NCBI GenBank assembly: GCA_963850255.1
Contig: CAWKLL010000011.1
Span: 1 to 64,000 of the forward strand
Direction of reading: 5' to 3'
Origin: J054 sp963850255
GTDB lineage: Bacteria > Pseudomonadota > Gammaproteobacteria > Steroidobacterales > GCA-2729495
Length of the DNA stretch: 64,000 bases
The position numbers were made by a program, and so were the translations under genes. This document shows, one piece after another, positions 32,624-41,762 of this stretch. Numbering within the stretch: the first letter of the stretch is position 1; every line of letters begins with the position of its first letter. Under the pieces are notes generated by a model. The model saw nothing but the letters and a program-made list of their open reading frames with translations. It had not been told where the DNA came from and searched no databases.

Positions 32624-33012
32624 TTCATCCTTTCTCAATGATCTTTCCCGGCCGCTCATTGAGTAAACTGGTGACGCAATTTTCTGAAGTCACGCAGTGT
32701 CCTGCCCAATGCCAGAACAGCAACAATCTGCCCGCTGTAATGAACCTTTATGAAGAGAATTCAGTGTTTTATCTAGGTATGGGTCGCCCCCCGGTCCCCC
32801 GGTACTAGGGCGGGTGAGTATCAAGGACCTGGAGCGCTGCGCCGTAATGGTGACTGCGCGACATCCACGTAGTGCCTGGTGACGGCCTTCGAGGCCGTGT
32901 TGCCCTGACAGCGTCAGTACGGCTTGACCCTGCAGCTGCGCTTCTAAGTATTATTGGCGCTAGGAACTAGGCAGCCACAACCGCGCACTGCGCGATCAAC
33001 ACGAGGCGATCC
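32528..33012 (+). other. 485-base intergenic region
   Basis: The first 96 bases belong to element A5. A GTAAACTG motif at 32663-32670 is followed 38 bases later by ATG 32709, which opens only 14 codons (MPEQQQSARCNEPL). This may be the promoter and start of a deleted gene. The rest, including a C/G-rich patch near 32785-32815, has no recognisable gene. Confidence 0.5.
32663..32670 (+). promoter_or_regulatory. GTAAACTG element
   Basis: Exact GTAAACTG 343 bases upstream of the next real gene but 38 bases before a 14-codon stub frame at 32709. Confidence 0.3.
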
Positions 33013-34000
33013 ATGACAGATAACACCAGAGCACGGCGGGAATTTCTGGCCGGCGGAGTGGGCTTTGCGACGCTGCTCGCCAGCCTGCCGAGCAGCGGAT
33101 TGGCTGCAGCTGCCAACGCAGCGAGACTGCGTGGCGTTGGCGTCGATCTTTCCACCGGCGCGGGCAATGCCGACATCATGGCGCGGATTGCCGGTAATAC
33201 TAATCCTGCGGCCACCAAGCACGGCTGGTACCGCGGCCGCATCATGGGCGTCGCGCCGGGTGAAGCGGTGCGTGACCTGTTCGGCATCATGGGTATGTCG
33301 AGCCAGCGGCTCGAACCGCTTAAAGACCGCCCCGGCTGGTCGCTGCTGCAAAAAGAAGTCGGCTTCTTTTTCGACCTTGCGTACCGGCGACATCGTCGAT
33401 GACTGGACCAATCCCTACACCGGGGAACGCGTCGAGGTCATGCACATCGCCAACGCATCGGTCAGTCGCAGCATCGAGCCGGTGGTTCGCGACTCGGGCT
33501 TCTATGACGATCCGGTGAAAGCGAAGGAAAGCGAGCGGCCCTTTGTGCTGCCCTGGCAACGCGCCGGCGATCGCCTGTTCGTCGAACAACACATCAACCT
33601 CTGGGCCAACAACCCGCTCGATCCCGCCGTCTGGAAACGGGAGAGCAGCGGCCCGATGATCCAGGTTTCCGACATGATGAGCTTCAATGTGCGGCTCTCG
33701 GACGTGCGGAACCCTGAGCTCACCTCGCTGGAAAACTGGGGCAGCTGGGTGCATGTGAAGCCTTGGCAGCCGTGGATGCTGATGGGTACGGCGCCGGGTC
33801 ACTGTCTTTACAACTGCTTCACCGGCAGCGCCGATACGCTGGACGACGTACCGGCCGATATCGTCGCGGCGGTACGCGCGCGATTCCCGGAGTTTCAGAC
33901 CCCGCCCACCGAGCGCGGCAAGTCGGAGCCGAGCCTGATTCGCTTCATGCGCGAACGCGAGCCGGCCCCGGTCAAAGCATCCAAGGGAGGCGCGTCGTGA
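33013..34000 (+). CDS. DUF1838 protein, Tat-exported, frame broken once
   Basis: The protein begins with a Tat-like signal (RARREFLAGGVGFATLLASLPS). DUF1838 features are NPAATKHGWYRGRIMGVAPGEA, then in the second frame TGDIVDDWTNPYTGERVEV and TSLENWGSWVHVKPWQPWMLMG. One extra T in GCGTACCGGC near 33381 breaks the frame. Removing it gives FDLATGDIVDDW, parallel to DLATGEVMDTY in the paralogue at 48140. The rejoined length is about 328 residues. Its stop overlaps the GTG start of a second DUF1838 gene (GTGA). The function of DUF1838 is unknown to me. Confidence 0.82.
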
Positions 34001-34821
34001 CTATCCGGCGTCGCGATCTGCTCGGCTCCGCGGCCATCGGTGCGGCGCTGATGGGCAAAGATTCAGGGCGCCTGCTGGCGGCGGAACCGGAAGCCTCCAT
34101 GGATTCGCTCGAAGCGCACGTGCGCATGCGCTGCGATCTGTTCGGCGGGCGCACGTACTGGTATTACACCGGCACGGTATTTGGCAACCTGATCGGCGAG
34201 TCGACGCAGCCGATGCTCGATGTTGAGGGCATCAGCTTCAGCGTTCTGGAAGCGCTGCCTGGAGGCAAGTACCGCTACGCCCTGACCGAGGCCGGCTACT
34301 ACCTCGATGTCGCTACACAGACCCTGCAAGACGAGGTGCTGAATCCGTTCACCGGCGAACGCTACCGCCCGAAGCATTACCTGTCGTCGCAGACCAATAT
34401 TTTTTCCCCGGATCTGAGCGTGACCCCGGAACTCGAGTTCGTGCCGCCCGGGCTGGACTACCGCGGCGTGATCACGCCGCTGCGGATATACAAAGATGTT
34501 GCCTGGTCGGCCGAAGACCTGTTCGTGCGCATGCCGAATCCGAAAGCCGCAGACGACCCGCAGCAGCCCAAGTTCCGGGTGCAGACCTCGCTGGCCACGC
34601 TGACAGCGGATCGCAAGCAGTTATTCGACCGCGAACGCGACTTCGTCGATTGCCAGCTCAACTACCAGACACTCGGTACCTTTCGCGACTGGATGGGCAT
34701 GGGCTTGCAACCCGGCATGATCAGCTGGCGCATGGTTGGCACCAAGAGTACCTTCGATGAATTACCGTCAGCCCTGGTGGAGCGAGTCGCCAATGATCAT
34801 GAAGGGTTCTTCGATGCCTGA
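33997..34821 (+). CDS. DUF1838 protein, second of a tandem pair
   Basis: The 274-residue protein starts at GTG 33997 behind AAGGGAGG, overlapping the previous stop by one base. It carries a Tat signal (TIRRRDLLGSAAIGAALMG). DUF1838-like parts are RMRCDLFGGRTYWYYTGTVFG, DVATQTLQDEVLNPFTGERYRP, and FRDWMGMGLQPGMISWRMVG. It is more diverged from the other two copies. Coupled translation suggests a two-subunit exported complex (inference). The alpha/beta hydrolase follows on the same strand. Confidence 0.8.
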   Translation: MTIRRRDLLGSAAIGAALMGKDSGRLLAAEPEASMDSLEAHVRMRCDLFGGRTYWYYTGTVFGNLIGESTQPMLDVEGISFSVLEALPGGKYRYALTEAGYYLDVATQTLQDEVLNPFTGERYRPKHYLSSQTNIFSPDLSVTPELEFVPPGLDYRGVITPLRIYKDVAWSAEDLFVRMPNPKAADDPQQPKFRVQTSLATLTADRKQLFDRERDFVDCQLNYQTLGTFRDWMGMGLQPGMISWRMVGTKSTFDELPSALVERVANDHEGFFDA

Positions 34822-34856
34822 AGCGATTGACGCGCGTGACGGTCGCGCGCGTTTAG

Positions 34857-35774
34857 TTGTTAGCCTGCCTCGTCCTGATGCTCGGCTCGCTGGCGGTGTT
34901 GAGCAGCGCCCGTGCCGCGGAGCCGACGTTTCGCCTGATCGAAGGCAGCGGCGGTGTACCCATCGCGCTGATGGAGTGGGGCGACAAGACCGGGCCCGGC
35001 ATCCTGTTTCTGCATGGCTTTGGTTTTTCATCCGAGTTCTGGCTGCCGCAGACTACCGATCCCGCGCTTGGCCAGTTGCACATGGCGGCGATTGATTTGC
35101 GCGGCCATGGTGCTTCGGGCAAACCCTGGAAAGTAGAAGACCTGGTCGACACTAAAGTCTGGGCCGAGGACGTGGCCGCAGCGATCAAAGCCGCTGGTCT
35201 GGAGCGGCCGGTTATCGTCGGCTGGTCCTATGGTGGCTATGTCGCCATGGATTACGTGCGCCACTTCGGCACCAAAGATATTTCCGGCCTAGTGCTGGTG
35301 GCCTCGCCGGCGGGCCTGGCCGATCGTCTGCATCCCGGCGGCGACGACCTGCCCGGCGGGCCTGAGGCATACCAGAAGGCCGCGGAACAGCGCGAGTCGC
35401 TGAGCACCGTGGAGAATATGCCGGGCAATCGCTACCTGGCCGAGCTGATGACCGTGGCCGATCTGTCTGAAGAGGTCATGGCGCAATGGACCGCGCAAAT
35501 GATGCGCATCCCGGTTTACGTGACGCGGGGCCTCAGGCAGGGACGCTCGCTGGAAAACCGCGACCTGCTGGATTCGCTGGATCTGCCGATCGCTCTGGTG
35601 GTCGGCGGCAAAGACAAGTCGATGCCCTTCGAGGCATTGCAGAGCCTGGCGGAAACCAGACTCACACAGGGCGAGTACTGGCTGTTCGAATCCGCCGGTC
35701 ATGCCGTTTCCACCGATGCGGCAGAAGCATTTGATGCGCGTCTGCTGGCGTTTACTAAGCGCGTCGCTAAATAA
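34857..35774 (+). CDS. Exported alpha/beta hydrolase
   Basis: The protein has 305 residues with a signal peptide (LVLMLGSLAVLSSARA). The hydrolase motifs are LFLHGFGFSSEFWLPQ, IDLRGHGASG, the nucleophile elbow VGWSYGGYVAMDY, VVGGKDKSMP (acid) and FESAGHAVST (His). The only in-frame start before the signal is TTG 34857, with no ribosome site. ATG 34814, overlapping the upstream stop, opens another frame, so a start-region frameshift is possible. It is probably part of the DUF1838 operon. Confidence 0.82.
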   Translation: MLACLVLMLGSLAVLSSARAAEPTFRLIEGSGGVPIALMEWGDKTGPGILFLHGFGFSSEFWLPQTTDPALGQLHMAAIDLRGHGASGKPWKVEDLVDTKVWAEDVAAAIKAAGLERPVIVGWSYGGYVAMDYVRHFGTKDISGLVLVASPAGLADRLHPGGDDLPGGPEAYQKAAEQRESLSTVENMPGNRYLAELMTVADLSEEVMAQWTAQMMRIPVYVTRGLRQGRSLENRDLLDSLDLPIALVVGGKDKSMPFEALQSLAETRLTQGEYWLFESAGHAVSTDAAEAFDARLLAFTKRVAK

Positions 35775-35869
35775 ATGGATTGCGCGGTGAAGGACTTCGA
35801 AGTCATCTGCTGCCAGGCGCTAATCCTTAGCGCGTCCCTGAAGCTCAGGCATCATCCGCAAGCCGACTC

Positions 35870-35892
35870 AAAATAACCCCGGCACCTTTTTC
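35870..35892 (+). repeat. Family B repeat B4
   Basis: AAATAACCCCGGCACCTTTT, a family B unit with two changes. It lies between convergent genes and overlaps the last bases of the gene at 35891. Confidence 0.55.
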
Positions 35893-36244
35893 ACTGGTCT
35901 TTCTCGCCGTCAGGAGTCGCCGGATCAAGGCCGCTGCCAGACTGACCGACGGCCCGCTGATGGTCAATCCGCTCGCTGATCGCGTCGGCGATCATTTTGG
36001 TCTCCGCCGGCCCGATTCGGTCGATGGCTTTGTTGAGCGAGTCGTAAGTCGCCATGACCAGGCTGCGCAGTTTCTGAAATCCGATCGGGTTTCGCCTGCC
36101 ACATACCGTCTCATCGCCCTTTATGATTCGCTCTACGGTTTCTGCATCTGTCACTCGGACATCGCAGGCAATAGACAGGTGCAATAATTCGTCGGCCATG
36201 CCGTCGAGGTGGCGAGTCCAGGATGTGTGTTTGGATTGACTCAT
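35891..36244 (-). CDS. Small cytoplasmic protein of unknown function
   Basis: This 117-residue protein begins MSQSKHTSWTRHLDGMADELLHLS. I do not recognise the family. It is predicted helical and has a cysteine pair (IACDVRV, TVCGRRNP). ATG 36244 with AGGGA upstream is preferred over the TTG one codon earlier. It follows the NmrA-like gene by ten bases on the same strand, so they are one operon. The stop codon is embedded in repeat B4. Confidence 0.6.
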   Translation of the reverse strand: MSQSKHTSWTRHLDGMADELLHLSIACDVRVTDAETVERIIKGDETVCGRRNPIGFQKLRSLVMATYDSLNKAIDRIGPAETKMIADAISERIDHQRAVGQSGSGLDPATPDGEKDQ

Positions 36245-36254
36245 CAAATCCCTG

Positions 36255-37109
36255 TTAGCCGCCGGTGACTTCAGTCACGAACGCGTCAAAGGTCCGCAAC
36301 GGATGACCGACGGCAGCGGCCGAAGCGGCCACGGCATCGGCGTCTGCGACACCGCCGTGCTGCTGCTGGCCGAGAAACATCTGCTTGAGGGAACCGAGTA
36401 ACCAGGGCGGCAGAAACGCTTCCACGGGTTTCCCCCACTGGTCGACATCATCGCCGCCGTAGTGCACTTCGCGCCCAAGGTGACTGGCATACACCTTGGC
36501 AGCGCCGGGTCCGCTGATGGTGTCGGGGCCATGCAGGTGATAGTCGGCGCCGGCATGCCCGTCTTCGGTCAGCACGCGTACCGCGCAGTCGGCGATGTCG
36601 CGGGTATCGATGCGATTGTTACCAATGGAGCCGATGGGCATGGCGTACACGCCATGTTCCTTGATCACGGGAATCACCGACAGGTCGGTTTGCATAAAGA
36701 AGTTCGGTCGCAGAAACGTGTACGCAGCGCCGCTGTTGCGAATCGCTTCTTCAACGGGCAGCTTGGCGCGATAGTGCGGTACCGCGGGTTCCTTGTTCGG
36801 ATTACCCACCGACAGGAATACAATGTGTTTCACGCCGGCGGCCACAGCGGCGTTCACAGCGTTCAGGCCACGCGCGGTCTCGGTTTCGCCGTTGCTGGTA
36901 ATCAGGAATAGTTTATCGACACCTGCGCAGGCAGCTTCCAGCCCTTCGCCGGTTTCGAGGTCGCCAACAAAGCCCGCAACGCCGTCAGGCAGCTCGGCAA
37001 TCTTCTCCTGCGAGCGACTCAAGGCACGGACGGATGCGCCCTTGGCAAGCAGGCCGGCAACGGTGGGGCGCCCGACATTGCCGGTGGCGCCGATAACGAG
37101 AATGGTCAT
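36255..37109 (-). CDS. NmrA-family NAD(P)-binding protein
   Basis: This 284-residue Rossmann protein begins MTILVIGATGNVGRPTVAGLLAKG, the classic GATGNVG loop of the NmrA/azoreductase group. Later segments fit: VDKLFLITSNGETE, VKHIVFLSVGN, YTFLRPNFFMQTDLS and NRIDTRDIADCAVRVLTEDGHAG. It is cytoplasmic. It is likely a quinone/azo-type reductase or a redox-sensing protein. The small unknown gene follows in the same operon. Confidence 0.87.
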   Translation of the reverse strand: MTILVIGATGNVGRPTVAGLLAKGASVRALSRSQEKIAELPDGVAGFVGDLETGEGLEAACAGVDKLFLITSNGETETARGLNAVNAAVAAGVKHIVFLSVGNPNKEPAVPHYRAKLPVEEAIRNSGAAYTFLRPNFFMQTDLSVIPVIKEHGVYAMPIGSIGNNRIDTRDIADCAVRVLTEDGHAGADYHLHGPDTISGPGAAKVYASHLGREVHYGGDDVDQWGKPVEAFLPPWLLGSLKQMFLGQQQHGGVADADAVAASAAAVGHPLRTFDAFVTEVTGG

Positions 37110-37330
37110 GGTGTATTAATCCTTGATGCGATGCGCAGCGATTGTATACGCGGCAGGGCGTGATTGGGCTTTTGTCAGCCGGGCGCGGCGTTGCCTAACC
37201 ACCGACCGGCCGTGAATCAGTCAATTGCGGAGCACAGGAGCTGAGCCAGGCTGAGCAGTGTCGCGGATTGCAAGGCGTGCAGTCTGGCGCTGCCGGGCCG
37301 ATACATTTGCCTCACGGCTCAATCTAATGA

Positions 37331-37338
37331 GTAAACTG
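37331..37338 (+). promoter_or_regulatory. GTAAACTG element
   Basis: Exact GTAAACTG, 32 bases upstream of the VOC gene start at 37371. Confidence 0.4.
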
Positions 37339-37370
37339 AGCACGAAATTATTCAGGACAGCCCATAGCTG

Positions 37371-38279
37371 ATGAGCGAAAGTAAGTTACGCGCACTGCGC
37401 AGCATCGAGATCGCTACGCACTGCGTGCCCGACTTGAACGCCTGTGTGCCGCTGTATCGTGAGTTGCTCGACTACCAGCTTGTTGACCAGGGCGCTCTGC
37501 CCGAAGCGCTGACCAGCGCCTGGGCCACGCCGAACATGACCGGCTTGCCCTATGCCCTGCTGCAACCCGCCAGTGGTGCCGAGGTCTATTTACGCTTCAT
37601 CGAAACGGGCAATCCCGGCGGTTACTGGCCGCCCGTCACCCAGGGCTGGATCGCGACGGAGATTCTCACCACCGACCCTGATGCCGTTGCGGAAAAACTC
37701 CAGGGCACGGCGTTCACGCGTATTGGCGGCCCGGCAGATCTGTATCCGTCACCCAAATCGGCCCGCGCTGTGCAACTGGCCGGGCCCGCCGGTGAGCTGA
37801 TGTATTTCACGCGTATTCTGAAAGGCGGCAGTCGTTTCGGTTTGCACGGGGCAAAAAGCTTCGTCGACCGGCCGTTCATCATGGTGGTCGGCGGCAACTC
37901 GCTGGCCGAGATCAACAAGTTCTATGGCGAGGTGCTGGGCCTGCGCATCTGGGACCAGGACCCGTTTCGCATCGGCCAGATGTCCCACGTGCTGGGACTG
38001 CCGGCAGAGACCACCTACCCGATATCGCTGGCGCGTATTCCCGGGCGTGATTTCCTGATCGAGCTGGAAGAGTTGCCGCCTTATATAGAGAGGCGCACGG
38101 TGCCGGCCGGGCAGCTGCCCGAGGGGCTGGCGATGGTCAGCTTTACCTCGGCACCGTTTAGTGAATTGGCGCTGGATTACCGGGCTGAACCGCGCGCCAT
38201 TGATCTGCCGCCTTACCGGGGCCGCAAGCTGGCGGTGATTGAAGGGCCGGCCGGCGAATGGCTGGAGCTGATCGACTAA
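37371..38279 (+). CDS. Two-domain VOC (glyoxalase-like) protein
   Basis: The protein has 302 residues and two VOC repeats. Domain one reads RSIEIATHCVPDLNACVPLYRELLDYQ, domain two reads RPFIMVVGGNSLAEINKFYGEVLGLRIWDQ. The duplicated arrangement resembles extradiol dioxygenase-like or methylmalonyl-epimerase-like proteins. The metal ligands are not conserved enough to predict activity. It is intact and stands alone, with a GTAAACTG element upstream. Confidence 0.8.
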   Translation: MSESKLRALRSIEIATHCVPDLNACVPLYRELLDYQLVDQGALPEALTSAWATPNMTGLPYALLQPASGAEVYLRFIETGNPGGYWPPVTQGWIATEILTTDPDAVAEKLQGTAFTRIGGPADLYPSPKSARAVQLAGPAGELMYFTRILKGGSRFGLHGAKSFVDRPFIMVVGGNSLAEINKFYGEVLGLRIWDQDPFRIGQMSHVLGLPAETTYPISLARIPGRDFLIELEELPPYIERRTVPAGQLPEGLAMVSFTSAPFSELALDYRAEPRAIDLPPYRGRKLAVIEGPAGEWLELID

Positions 38280-38309
38280 GCCGGCCCGCAGCAGGCCGAC
38301 GGAGCAGAG

Positions 38310-38648
38310 CTACTGACTCTGTTCCAGCATGTACTCGACGGCGGCGCGGATATCTTCATCGCTGCAGGTCGCGCAAGCGCCGCGCGGCTCCATTTTTCCG
38401 ATACCGGCTATGGTACTGGCCGTCAATCCATCGAGACCCTTCGGCGTCAGTGTTTCCCAGTCGTTCTTTTTGCCGATTTTGGGCGCACCGCTGAAGAAGC
38501 CGCCAAAGCCGCCGCTGTGGCAATTGGCACAGCTGGCTTCAAAAACAGCCTGGCCAGAGGGCTTGGCGTTGCTGTGACTGGCACCGACGGCAATGGCCGT
38601 GGTGGCAAGACCGGCCAGGGCAACCAGGATTAAATGAATGTCGCGCAT
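38310..38648 (-). CDS. Cytochrome c5-type protein
   Basis: The 112-residue protein has a signal peptide (MRDIHLILVALAGLATTAIA) and one heme site, CANCH. The c5 hallmark is the extra cysteine pair near the C-terminus, GACATCSDEDIRAAVEYML. The distal methionine is in IGKMEPRG. It is a periplasmic electron carrier. I chose ATG 38648; the longer frame to 38693 adds non-signal sequence. Confidence 0.87.
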   Translation of the reverse strand: MRDIHLILVALAGLATTAIAVGASHSNAKPSGQAVFEASCANCHSGGFGGFFSGAPKIGKKNDWETLTPKGLDGLTASTIAGIGKMEPRGACATCSDEDIRAAVEYMLEQSQ

Positions 38649-38710
38649 CTTCAGTGCCTCGAAAAGTTGAAAGCTTGGGCCAGTGTTGCGCAATTGGCCG
38701 GCGCTGGGAA

Positions 38711-38726
38711 GGGCTCGAACCGATAT
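38711..38726 (-). repeat. Solo family A end
   Basis: GGGCTCGAACCGATAT resembles the GGGGTCGAACCGATTT terminus of family A elements, with no core beside it. It lies in the spacer between the cytochrome c5 and surface-repeat genes. Confidence 0.35.
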
Positions 38727-38863
38727 AGCCGGGTTCTGAGCCTGGGAAGCGGCCGGGTAACTGGCTGCCCGCGGGGTGCTCGGGTAGCCGAATTTATGTT
38801 GCAGCTGCCGGGGGTGTTGAAACCCGCGTTTCGTACCCCGGCCGAGACGCGCAGCGTCGCTGC

Positions 38864-39439
38864 TTATTTACTGCCGAAGTTAAAAAACACGAAGCACGGT
38901 AAAAAGCCATTCTTCGCGCAGTTAATTAGACCGATCTGCAGGCCATCGAGCTCTTCGGTGACGTTGACCAGCGAAAGCTGGAAGTTCGATTGCTTGGAAA
39001 TGCTCACTGCGCCGACATCAGCCACGGTCTTGCCCTGGGCAACGTTGACTGCGCCCCAGTTGAGGCCATCCACATTGTTGGTGATGTTGGCGAAACCGAC
39101 GTTGAGTCCGGTGTCCTGGCCCTCGTGCCAGTTGAAAAGACCCCAGGCAATGCCGACCATTTCACCGCGAATCCGGTTTGCTCCGCCGAGGATGAGTGGA
39201 AACGAGATACCTCTCAGGCTGTCCATTTCCGAGTAGGCGAGTATCTGCAGATCCAGGCCGCGAACATCCCCGCCGCCCTGGCCGTAGATAACCGGGAAGC
39301 GCACACCCGAGACGGTCTTGTCCTCCGGCGCATTGAAGTCGAAAAATGACAGCTGGAAGGGCGTCTCTGCCTGCGCCGGTGCGACCAGTAACAGGCTGAC
39401 TGCGGTCAGAATAATTAAAGCTAGTGTCCGTGTTATCAC
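38864..39439 (-). CDS. Secreted surface-repeat (LA_2272-like) protein
   Basis: This 191-residue protein has a signal peptide (LALIILTAVSLLLVAPAQA). The mature part is built from hydrophobic-polar repeats about 14-20 residues long: GLNVGFANITNNVDGLNWG, AVNVAQGKTVADVGAVSI and DGLQIGLINCAKNGFLP. It resembles the LA_2272 surface repeat or VC2662-type proteins, which form beta-sheet stacks at the outer membrane. The C-terminus FFNFGSK is typical of that group. The function is unknown. Confidence 0.7.
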   Translation of the reverse strand: MITRTLALIILTAVSLLLVAPAQAETPFQLSFFDFNAPEDKTVSGVRFPVIYGQGGGDVRGLDLQILAYSEMDSLRGISFPLILGGANRIRGEMVGIAWGLFNWHEGQDTGLNVGFANITNNVDGLNWGAVNVAQGKTVADVGAVSISKQSNFQLSLVNVTEELDGLQIGLINCAKNGFLPCFVFFNFGSK

Positions 39440-39613
39440 AACGGGATCCTTTTAAGCGTTGATGCTGAAACAGGGCGGCGAAAGTAACACAGAATAGTGC
39501 CCGAAAAGGTGTCTGTCCTGGCATCGGGAATTTAGCTGTATGCGTTCGCCTGCGAGGGGGCGGGGCCGGTGAGGCCTGTGTCCTGGTAGCGGAAAAGCAC
39601 TATATTCGTGCCG

Positions 39614-41092
39614 TCAGACCGTCGGTCGCACGTTGGCGTTTAGCCGGAACAGGTTAGTCGGATCCCAGGCGTTCTTCACCGCAACCAGGCGCGCATAGTT
39701 CGGCCCATAGTTGGCGTTGACCTGTGCCTGGGTCTGGTCCATCAGGCCATTCACGTAGAAGCCGCGCGTAAAGGCTTCGATGTTCGGCCAGTAGGCCCGG
39801 TTCCAGGCAATGTTGCGGTCATCCGACTCGGCATCATTAACCGGCCAGGCGCTGCTGCTGTCGATGTTGTAGAGCGCATCGCGGTGCGTCCAGGGTGTGG
39901 CGTTCGCGGCGATTTCGGCGGGTGCGCCGTCCATGGGCAGCAGGCTGATGCTGAAGCGCCGGCCGGGCAGCGGTTCCAGATTCTCAACGATGGCATCGAT
40001 CAGCCGGTCGTCTGCCGCGCGCAGAAAACCGCCTTTGGAGTAGTGCCGGTTGCCGGGGGCGTTGAAGCCGTCGTCGGCCGCCTGCTGAATTTTCACGTAC
40101 TCAATCGGGAAAACTGCCTCGCTACTGGCCTTGCCGAACTTTCGCAGGGGCGCGAGTACGCGATCGAGCCTGGCATTCGGTCCGAAGTAGTTGCCGATGA
40201 ATCGCACGCCGCTCTGGCCATCGGCGTTCATAAACACGCTGCCGATGACGAACAGATCCGGGTCTGCACCGCTGGTGTACTCGAAGTAGAGGCGCAGCGC
40301 ATCTTTAGCCGTCTCGGCCGGGAAAGAGAAAACAAAGTTGGCCACCATCGGCGACATGTCGTGCAGGCGCATAAACAGCTTCGTCACAACGCCGAAGTTG
40401 CCGCCGCCGCCGCGCACGCCCCAGTAGAGATCGGGATTCTCATCGGCCGCGGCCCGCACCACCCGGCCGTCCGCCGTGACCAGTTCCACGCCGACGATGT
40501 TGTCGATGGCCAGCCCGAAACGTCGTTGCAGCCGGCCCAAACCGCCGCCGAGAATCAGGCCGCCGGCACCGGTATGGCTGACGACACCTGCTGTCGTCGC
40601 CAGGCCCAGCGGTAGCGCCTTGCGGTCCAGGTCGCCGAGCAGGGCACCGCCGCCCACCGTTGCAATCTTGCGTTCAACGTCGATGTCGACATCGTTTAGA
40701 TAACCGAGGTCAATAACCAGCCCGCCGTCGCACACACTCTTGCCGGACATGCTGTGACCGCCACAACGCACGGCCGTCAGCAGGTTTTTCTCGCGTGCGA
40801 AGTTCACGCTGGCCCTCACGTCTTCGACACTCGCAACGCGCACGATCAGCGCCGGGTGTTTATCCCAGATGCGGTTCCACACCTGGCGGGCGAGGTCGTA
40901 TTGATTGCCGTCCGGCCGAATGACGATGCCGTCGAGTGTTTCAGCAAAGGCGCGGATGGCGCCACGATCGAGCGTGATCGGCTGGCCGTCCAGGTTGATG
41001 GCGGGGGCGTCGTCGGCCCAGGCCAGCGTGCCGGGCAGAGCGGTGAGGGCTGCCGCGCTGGCGGCTGCGCGGAGAACGTCGCGACGATGCAT
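39614..41092 (-). CDS. Tat-exported FAD-binding oxidase (BBE-type)
   Basis: The 492-residue flavoenzyme has a Tat signal (MHRRDVLRAAASAAALTALPG). The FAD-binding PP-loop domain includes LTAVRCGGHSMSGKSVCDGG; the GGHS histidine is the usual covalent FAD site. TTAGVVSHTGAGGLILGGGLG follows, and the C-terminal berberine-bridge domain ends YGPNYARLVAVKNAWDPTNLFR. It likely oxidises a sugar or alcohol in the periplasm with oxygen or a quinone as acceptor. I chose ATG 41092 as the start of the Tat motif. Confidence 0.87.
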   Translation of the reverse strand: MHRRDVLRAAASAAALTALPGTLAWADDAPAINLDGQPITLDRGAIRAFAETLDGIVIRPDGNQYDLARQVWNRIWDKHPALIVRVASVEDVRASVNFAREKNLLTAVRCGGHSMSGKSVCDGGLVIDLGYLNDVDIDVERKIATVGGGALLGDLDRKALPLGLATTAGVVSHTGAGGLILGGGLGRLQRRFGLAIDNIVGVELVTADGRVVRAAADENPDLYWGVRGGGGNFGVVTKLFMRLHDMSPMVANFVFSFPAETAKDALRLYFEYTSGADPDLFVIGSVFMNADGQSGVRFIGNYFGPNARLDRVLAPLRKFGKASSEAVFPIEYVKIQQAADDGFNAPGNRHYSKGGFLRAADDRLIDAIVENLEPLPGRRFSISLLPMDGAPAEIAANATPWTHRDALYNIDSSSAWPVNDAESDDRNIAWNRAYWPNIEAFTRGFYVNGLMDQTQAQVNANYGPNYARLVAVKNAWDPTNLFRLNANVRPTV

Positions 41093-41335
41093 AACAGACA
41101 CCCGTGAGGTAAAAGGGATCAGGTCGATCAATATAGTCTCTCGCGGGCGTGGATAGCCACAGTTCAACTGTCCGATCCCGCCGAAGAAACATGCCCAGCT
41201 TCGCGGCCGATCCCCTCGGGCAGCTTTGGCCGGAGGTAATGTCGGTCGCCGGGTCAAAAAAACCGCAACACGGGTTCGCCTTAGCCAATTCGAAGAGGGC
41301 GCTGCAGGCAGCAGTTGTACCGATTCGAGCTACTG

Positions 41336-41704
41336 TCAGTCGCAGGAAATGTCTTCGAAGAACTCGTGACTGTGATTGGGCAGCAGGTGCGGAATCAATT
41401 GCTTCGTTCTTGACGCCTGCACGTTCTTGGAAAACTGCATGCGGTCATCCACGCTGTCCCAGTGCTCGATGACCACGAACTGCGTGCCGGGATGTTCGTG
41501 TGGCGGCTCCGCATGTTTTGCCAGTTCTTCTTCCGAGTACATGGCCCTGACGGCGGCAGCCATGGTGCCGGGGCGGCCCTGGAACATCTTGCGTCCCTTA
41601 AACCCCTTTGCTTCGCGTAGCAGAGGCTCGAGGTCTGCATAGAACTGCGCCACCTCCTGCTCGTGGTCCGGCTTGGCGACGACCTGAACAATGTAGTTTT
41701 CCAT
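41336..41704 (-). CDS. Antibiotic biosynthesis monooxygenase (ABM)-domain protein
   Basis: This 122-residue protein fits the ferredoxin-like ABM fold: MENYIVQVVAKPDHEQEVAQFYADLEPL, then QFVVIEHWDSVDDRMQFSKN with the typical W/Y-bearing strand. Family members are small oxygenases or heme-degrading-like proteins that act as dimers in the cytoplasm. It follows the AztC-like gene by about 58 bases on the same strand, so it may share the transcript. Confidence 0.75.
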   Translation of the reverse strand: MENYIVQVVAKPDHEQEVAQFYADLEPLLREAKGFKGRKMFQGRPGTMAAAVRAMYSEEELAKHAEPPHEHPGTQFVVIEHWDSVDDRMQFSKNVQASRTKQLIPHLLPNHSHEFFEDISCD

Positions 41705-41762
41705 TTTCTGTATCCTCCCGAATTAACTTTTCTGTTTGTCGCGCCGCGCTGCCGTCAGTCGC

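Noticed and set aside
38711..38745. tRNA-like CTCGAACCGAT stretch
   Set aside because: It does not fold into a cloverleaf by eye and fits better as a family A end.
41149..41472. 107-residue plus-strand frame between the FAD oxidase and the ABM gene
   Set aside because: Half overlaps the ABM gene antisense; no ribosome site or recognisable family.
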